Assembly: GCA_033239005.1 (NCBI GenBank)
Contig: BSQZ01000018.1
Span: 6,355,536-6,419,535, forward strand
From: Lamellibrachia satsuma
Lineage: Eukaryota; Annelida; Polychaeta; Sabellida; Siboglinidae
Direction: 5' to 3'
Length of the DNA stretch: 64,000 nucleotides
Below are positions 38,960-53,395 of this stretch, piece after piece. A program made the position numbers and the translations under genes. The notes beneath the pieces are model-generated. The model did no database searches, was not told the origin of the DNA, and was given only the letters and a program-made list of their open reading frames with translations. Every line of letters starts with the position of its first letter. The stretch's first letter is position 1.

Positions 38960-40858
38960 GCTTGAGAGACCGCCGCTTACAGCACTAGAGCGTTGACTGC
39001 TTAAATAAAATGTGGTGTTTCGTATGTCGAGTGAGATCACAACTATTCACAAGGTGACTTACACCTTCTGTAATTACTGCATTTCATTTGTCGTTTTTAT
39101 GGCGATATATTCACATGCAGCTTCGTGTCTGTCGGAGAGACCCTCATGTTGTTTTCACACTATAAGGATATTGGCAACAACCGCGATTTATCACTAATTA
39201 TGCAGGTATTGTCGCTAGGTGGCTCCTCTAATTACAATACATTCACTTCTACCCCGTCAACCAGTGCGTCCTAATACATGGATCGTTGTATATGAAGAAT
39301 CTCGTTGTTGACGTGTTCAATGAAAAGAACCAATATAAAGAAAACGACCAAAACCAAGTCAAGTTTGATGATCCCCGCTGGCGTACAATAGTTGATGTGA
39401 CGTGATTGCGTCAAACGTTCCCGGCTCATTGTGATTGTTGTGATGTTTTCTCGTTAATACGAAGCATCTTCAAAACAATCTGATTTGCTAACAAACAATA
39501 TATTTGCCCCGTTCTCAAGAATGTGCATGAATGTCTAAATAAAAATAATTCCTTACCTGGACTTGGCGCACTGCACAACCCAATGCTTTTTTATGCCATG
39601 TACTTCTAATCGGTTTTTATGGCACTTCGATTTTCAGAAACCGCGTAGCTAAAAGGTGGTGTTTCGTATGTCGAATGAGATCACATATATTCAAAAGGGA
39701 GACTTAAGCGTTCTGTAATTACTGCATTTCGTCTGTTATTTTTATGGAGATATATTCACAACATAAAGGTTCTTGTCTATCGTCGAGATTTTCTTGTTGT
39801 TTTGACACTATGAGAATATTGGTAACGGCCGAGATTTCTCATTAGGTATGCATTTAATGTCGCTAGGTTGCTCCTCTAAGTACAATCCATTCACCTGTGC
39901 GTCGTCAAACATTGCATCCTAATACACGGATTGTTGCAAATGAATAATTTCATTGTTGACGTGCTAAATAAAAAAGAAATAATAATAACGAAATATGTGC
40001 AAGACCAAGACAGGTTTGATGAACGGTGCTGACGTACAATAGTTGAAGTGACATCATTGCGTTAAACGTTCCCGACTCATTCTGATTGCTGTGATGTTTT
40101 TAGTTAATAAGAATTATCTTCACAACTATCTGAATTGCCAACGAACAATAGATTTGTCAGGTTCTCAAGAATATGAATGAATGTCTTAAAACAAATAAGT
40201 CCTTACTTGGACTTGGCGCACTGCACAACACATTGCGTTTTTATGGCATACTTGCGGTTTTACACCCCTTCGATTTTCATAAAAGTGACATTCGTAATGA
40301 TGTGTCTGCAAACTGAACGTGTTACCGCGTATGTATTTCGGAATCACTTAGACACAGTAAGATATATTCATTTCCACAATCCATTCAATATAACTGACGA
40401 AACCACCGTTTGGGTATTTGTACTATACATTGTACTGACGAGATTTTATACGACTTCTTTTATTTCAAAAATCAACAAGAAAACATAACCAAACTTTGTG
40501 GAAATATATAAATCGTTTAGCTATATATGGATTGCTAAAATTTCACAAAGTATAATCATTTATGATGTTATGAAAACCAAATTTGCACGAAACGTATTCG
40601 CAACTTGAAAAGGTGTTGCAATGTGTGACGTCAGCATCTTCTCCATCTTCAACGTGACGCCGAACGATTAATTACAGGACACTCTAGCAGGCAAGTAACC
40701 TTTGCGGAGCAGAAATCAGTGAATAAAAGAGAGGCTACGCCGAAACTGGCAAATTGCAACGATTGGAGAAGAGCTGGTGAAGTAGTACACGATGTTTACA
40801 GAAAACAGGGAAGAATTTTAGCGGAGGAAGAGTTGGTTTGAACTGTTTTCATTTTAGT

Positions 40859-40904
40859 AAGGGGATAGCGCGAACGCAGTCCCCACTACCAAAAATTACG
40901 CACC

Positions 40905-40939
<35 letters not shown>

Positions 40940-41021
40940 GCCCAACCGTAGTGCAATGGAAAGGCCTCGCCTTGGGGGCACCGCCATGGTGATCACGGTA
41001 TCCCCTGTGCCAGGTAAGTAT
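40859..41021 (-). ncRNA. U1 snRNA, copy 13
   Basis: 163 nt: four-G form of the SL4 run, otherwise as copy 2. Confidence 0.96.
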
Positions 41022-42922
41022 GCTTGAGAGACCGCCGCTTACAGCACTAGAGCGTTGACTGCTTAAATAAAATGTGGTGTTTCGTATGTCGAGTGAGATC
41101 ACAAATATTCACAAGGTGACTTACACATTCTGTAATTACTGCATTTCATTTGTCGTTTTTATGGCGATATATTCACATGCAGCTTCGTGTCTGTCGGAGA
41201 GACCCTCATGTTGTTTTCACACTATAAGGATATTGGCAACAACCGCGATTTATCACTAATTATGCAGGTATTGTCGCTAGGTGGCTCCTCTAATTACCAA
41301 TACATTCACTTCTACCCCCGTCAACCAGTGCGTCCTAATACATGGATCGTTGTATATGAAGAATCTCGTTGTTGACGTGTTCAATGAAAAGAACCAATAT
41401 AAAGAAAACGACCAAAACCAAGTCAAGTTTGATGATCCCCGCTGGCGTACAATAGTTGATGTGACGTGATTGCGTCAAACGTTCCCGGCTCATTGTGATT
41501 GTTGTGATGTTTTCTCGTTAATACGAAGCATCTTCAAAACAATCTGATTTGCTAACAAACAATATATTTGCCCCGTTCTCAAGAATGTGCATGAATGTCT
41601 AAATAAAAATAATTCCTTACCTGGACTTGGCGCACTGCACAACCCAATGCTTTTTTATGCCATGTACTTCTAATCGGTTTTATGGCACTTCGATTTTCAG
41701 AAACCGCGTAGCTAAAAGGTGGTGTTTCGTATGTCGAATGAGATCACATATATTCAAAAGGGAGACTTAAGCGTTCTGTAATTACTGCATTTCGTCTGTT
41801 ATTTTTATGGAGATATATTCACAACATAAAGGTTCTTGTCTATCGTCGAGATTTTCTTGTTGTTTTGACACTATGAGAATATTGGTAACGGCCGAGATTT
41901 CTCATTAGGTATGCATTTAATGTCGCTAGGTTGCTCCTCTAAGTACAATCCATTCACCTGTGCGTCGTCAAACATTGCATCCTAATACACGGATTGTTGC
42001 AAATGAATAATTTCATTGTTGACGTGCTAAATAAAAAAGAAATAATAATAACGAAATATGTGCAAGACCAAGACAGGTTTGATGAACGGTGCTGACGTAC
42101 AATAGTTGAAGTGACATCATTGCGTTAAACGTTCCCGACTCATTCTGATTGCTGTGATGTTTTTAGTTAATAAGAATTATCTTCACAACTATCTGAATTG
42201 CCAACGAACAATAGATTTGTCAGGTTCTCAAGAATATGAATGAATGTCTTAAAACAAATAAGTCCTTACTTGGACTTGGCGCACTGCACAACACATTGCG
42301 TTTTTATGGCATACTTGCGGTTTTACACCCCTTCGATTTTCATAAAAGTGACATTCGTAATGATGTGTCTGCAAACTGAACGTGTTACCGCGTATGTATT
42401 TCGGAATCACTTAGACACAGTAAGATATATTCATTTCCACAATCCATTCAATATAACTGACGAAACCACCGTTTGGGTATTTGTACTATAGATTGTACTG
42501 ACGAGATTTTATACGACTTCTTTTATTTCAAAAATCAACAAGAAAACATAACCAAACTTTGTGGAAATATATAAATCGTTTAGCTATATATGGATTGCTA
42601 AAATTTCACAAAGTATAATCATTTATGATGTTATGAAAACCAAATTTGCACGAAACGTATTCGTAACTTGAAAAGGTGTTGCAATGTGTGACGTCAGCAT
42701 CTTCTCCATCTTCAACGTGACGCCGAACGATTAATTACAGGACACTCGAGCAGGCAAGTAACCTTTGCGGAGCAGAAATCAGTGAATAAAAAGAGAGGCT
42801 ACGCCGAAACTGGCAAATTGCAACGATTGGAGAAGAGCTGGTGAAGTAGTACACGATGTTTACAGAAAACAGGGAAGAATTTTAGCGGAGGAAGAGTTGG
42901 TTTGAACTGTTTTCATTTTAGT

Positions 42923-42968
42923 AAGGGGATAGCGCGAACGCAGTCCCCACTACCAAAAATTACGCACC

Positions 42969-43003
<35 letters not shown>

Positions 43004-43085
43004 GCCCAACCGTAGTGCAATGGAAAGGCCTCGCCTTGGGGGCACCGCCATGGTGATCACGGTATCCCCTGTGCCAGGTAAGTAT
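42923..43085 (-). ncRNA. U1 snRNA, copy 14
   Basis: 163 nt: four-G form of the SL4 run, otherwise as copy 2. Confidence 0.96.
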
Positions 43086-44985
43086 GCTTGAGAGACCGCC
43101 GCTTACAGCACTAGAGCGTTGACTGCTTAAATAAAATGTGGTGTTTCGTATGTCGAGTGAGATCACAAATATTCACAAGGTGACTTACACATTCTGTAAT
43201 TACTGCATTTCATTTGTCGTTTTTATGGCGATATATTCACATGCAGCTTCGTGTCTGTCGGAGAGACCCTCATGTTGTTTTCACACTATAAGGATATTGG
43301 CAACAACCGCGATTTATCACTAATTATGCAGGTATTGTCGCTAGGTGGCTCCTCTAATTACAATACATTCACTTCTACCCCCGTCAACCAGTGCGTCCTA
43401 ATACATGGATCGTTGTATATGAAGAATCTCGTTGTTGACGTGTTCAATGAAAAGAACCAATATAAAGAAAACGACCAAAACCAAGTCAAGTTTGATGATC
43501 CCGCTGGCGTACAATAGTTGATGTGACGTGATTGCGTCAAACGTTCCCGGCTCATTGTGATTGTTGTGATGTTTTCTCGTTAATACGAAGCATAGTTCAA
43601 AACAATCTGATTTGCTAACAAACAATATATTTGCCCCGTTCTCAAGAATGTGCATGAATGTCTAAATAAAAATAATTCCTTACCTGGACTTGGCGCACTG
43701 CACAACCCAATGCTTTTTTATGCCATGTACTTCTAATCGGTTTTATGGCACTTCGATTTTCAGAAACCGCGTAGCTAAAAGGTGGTGTTTCGTATGTCGA
43801 ATGAGATCACATATATTCAAAAGGGAGACTTAAGCGTTCTGTAATTACTGCATTTCGTCTGTTATTTTTATGGAGATATATTCACAACATAAAGGTTCTT
43901 GTCTATCGTCGAGATTTTCTTGTTGTTTTGACACTATGAGAATATTGGTAACGGCCGAGATTTCTCATTAGGTATGCATTTAATGTCGCTAGGTTGCTCC
44001 TCTAAGTACAATCCATTCACCTGTGCGTCGTCAAACATTGCATCCTAATACACGGATTGTTGCAAATGAATAATTTCATTGTTGACGTGCTAAATAAAAA
44101 AGAAATAATAATAACGAAATATGTGCAAGACCAAGACAGGTTTGATGAACGGTGCTGACGTACAATAGTTGAAGTGACATCATTGCGTTAAACGTTCCCG
44201 ACTCATTCTGATTGCTGTGATGTTTTTAGTTAATAAGAATTATCTTCACAACTATCTGAATTGCCAACGAACAATAGATTTGTCAGGTTCTCAAGAATAT
44301 GAATGAATGTCTTAAAACAAATAAGTCCTTACTTGGACTTGGCGCACTGCACAACCCATTGCGTTTTTATGGCATACTTGCGGTTTTACACCCCTTCGAT
44401 TTTCATAAAAGTGACATTCGTAATGATGTGTCTGCAAACTGAACGTGTTACCGCGTATGTATTTCGGAATCACTTAGACACAGTAAGATATATTCATTTC
44501 CACAATCCATTCAATATAACTGACGAAACCACCGTTTGGGTATTTGTACTATACATTGTACTGACGAGATTTTATACGACTTCTTTTATTTCAAAAATCA
44601 ACAAGAAAACATAACCAAACTTTGTGGAAATATATAAATCGTTTAGCTATATATGGATTGCTAAAATTTCACAAAGTATAATCATTTATGATGTTATGAA
44701 AACCAAATTTGCACGAAACGTATTCGTAACTTGAAAAGGTGTTGCAATGTGTGACGTCAGCATCTTCTCCATCTTCAACGTGACGCCGAACGATTAATTA
44801 CAGGACACTCTAGCAGGCAAGTAACCTTTGCGGAGCAGAAATCAGTGAATAAAAAGAGAGGCTACGCCGAAACTGGCAAATTGCAACGATTGGAGAAGAG
44901 CTGATGAAGTAGTACACGATGTTTACAGAAAACAGGGAAGAATTTTAGCGGAGGAAGAGTTGGTTTGAACTGTTTTCATTTTAGT

Positions 44986-45032
44986 AAGGGGATAGCGCGA
45001 ACGCAGTCCCCCACTACCAAAAATTACGCACC

Positions 45033-45067
<35 letters not shown>

Positions 45068-45148
45068 GCCCAACCGTAGTGCAATGGAAAGGCCTCGCCT
45101 TGGGGCACCGCCATGGTGATCACGGTATCCCCTGTGCCAGGTAAGTAT
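44986..45148 (-). ncRNA. U1 snRNA, copy 15
   Basis: 163 nt: five-G SL4 run, but one C fewer in the run at 44-48. It is the only copy with this combination. Confidence 0.96.
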
Positions 45149-47048
45149 GCTTGAGAGACCGCCGCTTACAGCACTAGAGCGTTGACTGCTTAAATAAAAT
45201 GTGGTGTTTCGTATGTCGAGTGAGATCACAAATATTCACAAGGTGACTTACACATTCTGTAATTACTGCATTTCATTTGTCGTTTTTATGGCGATATATT
45301 CACATGCAGCTTCGTGTCTGTCGGAGAGACCCTCATGTTGTTTTCACACTATAAGGATATTGGCAACAACCGCGATTTATCACTAATTATGCAGGTATTG
45401 TCGCTAGGTGGCTCCTCTAATTACAATACATTCACTTCTACCCCCGTCAACCAGTGCGTCCTAATACATGGATCGTTGTATATGAAGAATCTCGTTGTTG
45501 ACGTGTTCAATGAAAAGAACCAATATAAAGAAAACGACCAAAACCAAGTCAAGTTTGATGATCCCCGCTGGCGTACAATAGTTGATGTGACGTGATTGCG
45601 TCAAACGTTCCCGGCTCATTGTGATTGTTGTGATGTTTTCTCGTTAATACGAAGCATCTTCAAAACAATCTGATTTGCTAACAAACAATATATTTGCCCC
45701 GTTCTCAAGAATGTGCATGAATGTCTAAATAAAAATAATTCCTTACCTGGACTTGGCGCACTGCACAACCCAATGCTTTTTTATGCCATGTACTTCTAAT
45801 CGGTTTTATGGCACTTCGATTTTCAGAAACCGCGTAGCTAAAAGGTGGTGTTTCGTATGTCGAATGAGATCACATATATTCAAAAGGGAGACTTAAGCGT
45901 TCTGTAATTACTGCATTTCGTCTGTTATTTTTATGGAGATATATTCACAACATAAAGGTTCTTGTCTATCGTCGAGATTTTCTTGTTGTTTTGACACTAT
46001 GAGAATATTGGTAACGGCCGAGATTTCTCATTAGGTATGCATTTAATGTCGCTAGGTTGCTCCTCTAAGTACAATCCATACACCTGTGCGACGTCAAACA
46101 TTGCATCCTAATACACGGATTGTTGCAAATGAATAATTTCATTGTTGACGTGCTAAATAAAAAAGAATTAATAATAACGAAATATGTGCAAGACCAAGAC
46201 AGGTTTGATGAACGGTGCTGACGTACAATAGTTGAAGTGACATCATTGCGTTAAACGTTCCCGACTCATTCTGATTGCTGTGATGTTTTTAGTTAATAAG
46301 AATTATCTTCACAACTATCTGAATTGCCAACGAACAATAGATTTGTCAGGTTCTCAAGAATATGAATGAATGTCTTAAAACAAATAAGTCCTTACTTGGA
46401 CTTGGCGCACTGCACAACACATTGCGTTTTTATGGCATACTTGCGGTTTTACACCCCTTCGATTTTCATAAAAGTGACATTCGTAATGATGTGTCTGCAA
46501 ACTGAACGTGTTACCGCGTATGTATTTCGGAATCACTTAGACACAGTAAGATATATTCATTTCCACAATCCATTCAATATAACTGACGAAACCACCGTTT
46601 GGGTATTTGTACTATACATTGTACTGACGAGATTTTATACGACTTCTTTTATTTCAAAAATCAACAAGAACACATAACCAAACTTTGTGGAAATATATAA
46701 ATCGTTTAGCTATATATGGATTGCTAAAATTTCACAAAGTATAATCATTTATGATGTTATGAAAACCAAATTTGCACGAAACGTATTCGTAACTTGAAAA
46801 GGTGTTGCAATGTGTGACGTCAGCATCTTCTCCATCTTCAACGTGACGCCGAACGATTAATTACAGGACACTCTAGCAGGCAAGTAACCTTTGCGGAGCA
46901 GAAATCAGTGAATAAAAAGAGAGGCTACGCCGAAACTGGCAAATTGCAACGATTGGAGAAGAGCTGATGAAGTAGTACACGATGTTTACAGAAAACAGGG
47001 AAGAATTTTAGCGGAGGAAGAGTTGGTTTGAACTGTTTTCATTTTAGT

Positions 47049-47094
47049 AAGGGGATAGCGCGAACGCAGTCCCCACTACCAAAAATTACGCACC

Positions 47095-47129
<35 letters not shown>

Positions 47130-47210
47130 GCCCAACCGTAGTGCAATGGAAAGGCCTCGCCTTGGGGCACCGCCATGGTGATCACGGTATCCCCTGTGCC
47201 AGGTAAGTAT
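47049..47210 (-). ncRNA. U1 snRNA, copy 16
   Basis: 162 nt: both homopolymers one base short, no substitutions. Confidence 0.95.
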
Positions 47211-49109
47211 GCTTGAGAGACCGCCGCTTACAGCACTAGAGCGTTGACTGCTTAAATAAAATGTGGTGTTTCGTATGTCGAGTGAGATCACAAATATTCA
47301 CAAGGTGACTTACACATTCTGTAATTACTGCATTTCATTTGTCGTTTTTATGGCGATATATTCACATGCAGCTTCGTGTCTGTCGGAGAGACCCTCATGT
47401 TGTTTTCACACTATAAGGATATTGGCAACAACCGCGATTTATCACTAATTATGCAGGTATTGTCGCTAGGTGGCTCCTCTAATTACAATACATTCACTTC
47501 TACCCCGTCAACCAGTGCGTCCTAATACATGGATCGTTGTATATGAAGAATCTCGTTGTTGACGTGTTCAATGAAAAGAACCAATATAAAGAAAACGACC
47601 AAAACCAAGTCAAGTTTGATGATCCCCGCTGGCGTACAATAGTTGATGTGACGTGATTGCGTCAAACGTTCCCGGCTCATTGTGATTGTTGTGATGTTTT
47701 CTCGTTAATACGAAGCATCTTCAAAACAATCTGATTTGCTAACAAACAATATATTTGCCCCGTTCTCAAGAATGTGCATGAATGTCTAAATAAAAATAAT
47801 TCCTTACCTGGACTTGGCGCACTGCACAACCCAATGCTTTTTTATGCCATGTACTACTAATAGGTTTTATGGCACTTCGATTTTCAGAAACCGCGTAGCT
47901 AAAAGGTGGTGTTTCGTATGTCGAATGAGATCACATATATTCAAAAGGGAGACTTAAGCGTTCTGTAATTACTGCATTTCGTCTGTTATTTTTATGGAGA
48001 TATATTCACAACATAAAGGTTCTTGTCTATCGTCGAGATTTTCTTGTTGTTTTGACACTATGAGAATATTGGTAACGGCCGAGATTTCTCATTAGGTATG
48101 CATTTAATGTCGCTAGGTTGCTCCTCTAAGTACAATCCATTCACCTGTGCGTCGTCAAACATTGCATCCTAATACACGGATTGTTGCAAATGAATAATTT
48201 CATTGTTGACGTGCTAAATAAAAAAGAAATAATAATAACGAAATATGTGCAAGACCAAGACAGGTTTGATGAACGGTGCTGACGTACAATAGTTGAAGTG
48301 ACATCATTGCGTTAAACGTTCCCGACTCATTCTGATTGCTGTGATGTTTTTAGTTAATAAGAATTATCTTCACAACTATCTGAATTGCCAACGAACAATA
48401 GATTTGTCAGGTTCTCAAGAATATGAATGAATGTCTTAAAACAAATAAGTCCTTACTTGGACTTGGCGCACTGCACAACACATTGCGTTTTTATGGCATA
48501 CTTGCGGTTTTACACCCCTTCGATTTTCATAAAAGTGACATTCGTAATGATGTGTCTGCAAACTGAACGTGTTACCGCGTATGTATTTCGGAATCACTTA
48601 GACACAGTAAGATATATTCATTTCCACAATCCATTCAATATAACTGACGAAACCACCGTTTGGGTATTTGTACTATACATTGTACTGACGAGATTTTATA
48701 CGACTTCTTTTATTTCAAAAATCAACAAGAAAACATAACCAAACTTTGTGGAAATATATAAATCGTTTAGCTATATATGGATTGCTAAAATTTCACAAAG
48801 TATAATCATTTATGATGTTATGAAAACCAAATTTGCACGAAACGTATTCGTAACTTGAAAAAGTGTTGCAATGTGTGACGTCAGCATCTTCTCCATCTTC
48901 AACGTGACGCCGAACGATTAATTACAGGACACTCTAGCAGGCAAGTAACCTTTGCGGAGCAGAAATCAGTGAATAAAAAGAGAGGCTACGCCGAAACTGG
49001 CAAATTGCAACGATTGGAGAAGAGCTGATGAAGTAGTACACGATGTTTACAGAAAACAGGGAAGAATTTTAGCGGAGGAAGAGTTGGTTTGAACTGTTTT
49101 CATTTTAGT

Positions 49110-49155
49110 AAGGGGATAGCGCGAACGCAGTCCCCACTACCAAAAATTACGCACC

Positions 49156-49190
<35 letters not shown>

Positions 49191-49272
49191 GCCCAACCGT
49201 AGTGCAATGGAAAGGCCTCGCCTTTGGGGCACCGCCATGGTGATCACGGTATCCCCTGTGCCAGGTAAGTAT
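49110..49272 (-). ncRNA. U1 snRNA, copy 17
   Basis: 163 nt: four-G SL4 run, plus C48A between SL1 and SL2. All protein-binding sites are as in copy 2. Confidence 0.95.
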
Positions 49273-51171
49273 GCTTGAGAGACCGCCGCTTACAGCACTA
49301 GAGCGTTGACTGCTTAAATAAAATGTGGTGTTTCGTATGTCGAGTGAGATCACAAATATTCACAAGGTGACTTACACATTCTGTAATTACTGCATTTCAT
49401 TTGTCGTTTTTATGGCGATATATTCACATGCAGCTTCGTGTCTGTCGGAGAGACCCTCATGTTGTTTTCACACTATAAGGATATTGGCAACAACCGCGAT
49501 TTATCACTAATTATGCAGGTATTGTCGCTAGGTGGCTCCTCTAATTACAATACATTCACTTCTACCCCCGACAACCAGTGCGTCCTAATACATGGATCTT
49601 TGTATATGAAGAATCTCGTTGTTGACGTGTACAATGAAAAGAACAAATATAAAGAAAACGACCAAAACCAAGTCAAGTTTGATGATCCCGCTGGCGTACA
49701 ATAGTTGATGTGACGTGATTGCGTCAAACGTTCCCGGCTCATTGTGATTGTTGTGATGTTTTCTCGTTAATACGAAGCATCTTCAAAACAATCTGATTTG
49801 CTAACAAACAATATATTTGCCCCGTTCTCAAGAATGTGCATGAATGTCTAAATAAAAATAATTCCTTACCTGGACTTGGCGCACTGCACAACCCAATGCT
49901 TTTTTATGCCATGTACTTCTAATCGGTTTTATGGCACTTCGATTTTCAGAAACCGCGTAGCTAAAAGGTGGTGTTTCGTATGTCGAATGAGATCACATAT
50001 ATTCAAAAGGGAGACTTAAGCGTTCTGTAATTACTGCATTTCGTCTGTTATTTTTATGGAGATATATTCACAACATAAAGGTTCTTGTCTATCGTCGAGA
50101 TTTTCTTGTTGTTTTGACACTATGAGAATATTGGTAACGGCCGAGATTTCTCATTAGGTATGCATTTAATGTCGCTAGGTTGCTCCTCTAAGTACAATCC
50201 ATTCACCTGTGCGTCGTCAAACATTGCATCCTAATACACGGATTGTTGCAAATGAATAATTTCATTGTTGACGTGCTAAATAAAAAAGAAATAATAATAA
50301 CGAAATATGTGCAAGACCAAGACAGGTTTGATGAACGGTGCTGACGTACAATAGTTGAAGTGACATCATTGCGTTAAACGTTCCCGACTCATTCTGATTG
50401 CTGTGATGTTTTTAGTTAATAAGAATTATCTTCACAACTATCTGAATTGCCAACGAACAATAGATTTGACAGGTTCTCAAGAATATGAATGAATGTCTTA
50501 AAACAAATAAGTCCTTACTTGGACTTGGCGCACTGCACAACACATTGCGTTTTTATGGCATACTTGCGGTTTTACACCCCTTCGATTTTCATAAAAGTGA
50601 CATTCGTAATGATGTGTCTGCAAACTGAACGTGTTACCGCGTATGTATTTCGGAATCACTTAGACACAGTAAGATATATTCATTTCCACAATCCATTCAA
50701 TATAACTGACGAAACCACCGTTTGGGTATTTGTACTATACATTGTACTGACGAGATTTTATACGACTTCTTTTATTTCAAAATCAACAAGAAAACATAAC
50801 CAAACTTTGTGGAAATATATAAATCGTTTAGCTATATATGGATTGCTAAAATTTCACAAAGTATAATCATTTATGATGTTATGAAAACCAAATTTGCACG
50901 AAACGTATTCGTAACTTGAAAAGGTGTTGCAATGTGTGACGTCAGCATCTTCTCCATCTTCAACGTGACGCCGAACGATTAATTACAGGACACTCTAGCA
51001 GGCAAGTAACCTTTGCGGAGCAGAAATCAGTGAATAAACAGAGAGGCTACGCCGAAACTGGCAAATTGCAACGATTGGAGAAGAGCTGATGAAGTAGTAC
51101 ACGATGTTTACAGAAAACAGGGAAGAATTTTAGCGGAGGAAGAGTTGGTTTGAACTGTTTTCAATTTTAGT

Positions 51172-51217
51172 AAGGGGATAGCGCGAACGCAGTCCCCACT
51201 ACCAAAAATTACGCACC

Positions 51218-51252
<35 letters not shown>

Positions 51253-51333
51253 GCCCAACCGTAGTGCAATGGAAAGGCCTCGCCTTGGGGCACCGCCATG
51301 GTGATCACGGTATCCCCTGTGCCAGGTAAGTAT
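51172..51333 (-). ncRNA. U1 snRNA, copy 18
   Basis: 162 nt: both homopolymers one base short. The 3' flank has one extra A on the plus strand (TCAATTTTAG near 51161-51170). Confidence 0.95.
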
Positions 51334-53232
51334 GCTTGAGAGACCGCCGCTTACAGCACTAGAGCGTTGACTGCTTAAATAAAATGTGGTGTTTCGTATG
51401 TCGAGTGAGATCACAAATATTCACAAGGTGACTTACACATTCTGTAATTACTGCATTTCATTTGTCGTTTTTATGGCGATATATTCACATGCAGCTTCGT
51501 GTCTGTCGGAGAGACCCTCATGTTGTTTTCACACTATAAGGATATTGGCAACAACCGCGATTTATCACTAATTATGCAGGTATTGTCGCTAGGTGGCTCC
51601 TCTAATTACAATACATTCACTTCTACCCCGTCAACCAGTGCGTCCTAATACATGGATCGTTGTATATGAAGAATCTCGTTGTTGACGTGTTCAATGAAAA
51701 GAACCAATATAAAGAAAACGACCAAAACCAAGTCAAGTTTGATGATCCCCGCTGGCGTACAATAGTTGATGTGACGTGATTGCGTCAAACGTTCCCGGCT
51801 CATTGTGATTGTTGTGATGTTTTCTCGTTAATACGAAGCATCTTCAAAACAATCTGATTTGCTAACAAACAATATATTTGCCCCGTTCTCAAGAATGTGC
51901 ATGAATGTCTAAATAAAAATAATTCCTTACCTGGACTTGGCGCACTGCACAACCCAATGCTTTTTTATGCCATGTACTTCTAATCGGTTTTATGGCACTT
52001 CGATTTTCAGAAACCGCGTAGCTAAAAGGTGGTGTTTCGTATGTCGAATGAGATCACATATATTCAAAAGGGAGACTTAAGCCTTCTGTAATTACTGCAT
52101 TTCGTCTGTTATTTTTATGGAGATATATTCACAACATAAAGGTTCTTGTCTATCGTCGAGATTTTCTTGTTGTTTTGACACTATGAGAATATTGGTAACG
52201 GCCGAGATTTCTCATTAGGTATGCATTTAATGTCGCTAGGTTGCTCCTCTAAGTACAATCCATTCACCTGTGCGTCGTCAAACATTGCATCCTAATACAC
52301 GGATTGTTGCAAATGAATAATTTCATTGTTGACGTGCTAAATAAAAAAGAAATAATAATAACGAAATATGTGCAAGACCAAGACAGGTTTGATGAACGGT
52401 GCTGACGTACAATAGTTGAAGTGACATCATTGCGTTAAACGTTCCCGACTCATTCTGATTGCTGTGATGTTTTTAGTTAATAAGAATTATCTTCACAACT
52501 ATCTGAATTGCCAACGAACAATAGATTTGTCAGGTTCTCAAGAATATGAATGAATGTCTTAAAACAAATAAGTCCTTACTTGGACTTGGCGCACTGCACA
52601 ACACATTGCGTTTTTATGGCATACTTGCGGTTTTACACCCCTTCGATTTTCATAAAAGTGACATTCGTAATGATGTGTCTGCAAACTGAACGTGTTACCG
52701 CGTATGTATTTCGGAATCACTTAGACACAGTAAGATATATTCATTTCCACAATCCATTCAATATAACTGACGAAACCACCGTTTGGGTATTTGTACTATA
52801 CATTGTACTGACGAGATTTTATACGACTTCTTTTATTTCAAAAATCAACAAGAAAACATAACCAAACTTTGTGGAAATATATAAATCGTTTAGCTATATA
52901 TGGATTGCTAAAATTTCACAAAGTATAATCATTTATGATGTTATGAAAACCAAATTTGCACGAAACGTATTCGTAACTTGAAAAGGTGTTGCAATGTGTG
53001 ACGTCAGCATCTTCTCCATCTTCAACGTGACGCCGAACGATTAATTACAGGACACTCTAGCAGGCAAGTAACCTTTGCGGAGCAGAAATCAGTGAATAAA
53101 AAGAGAGGCTACGCCGAAACTGGCAAATTGCAACGATTGGAGAAGAGCTGATGAAGTAGTACACGATGTTTACAGAAAACAGGGAAGAATTTTAGCGGAG
53201 GAAGAGTTGGTTTGAACTGTTTTCATTTTAGT

Positions 53233-53278
53233 AAGGGGATAGCGCGAACGCAGTCCCCACTACCAAAAATTACGCACC

Positions 53279-53313
<35 letters not shown>

Positions 53314-53395
53314 GCCCAACCGTAGTGCAATGGAAAGGCCTCGCCTTGGGGGCACCGCCATGGTGATCACGGTATCCCCTGTGCCAGGTAAGTAT
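53233..53395 (-). ncRNA. U1 snRNA, copy 19
   Basis: 163 nt: four-G SL4 run. The spacer to its right has AGGTAGACTT (near 53488), the left-edge form, within an otherwise core-type unit. Confidence 0.96.
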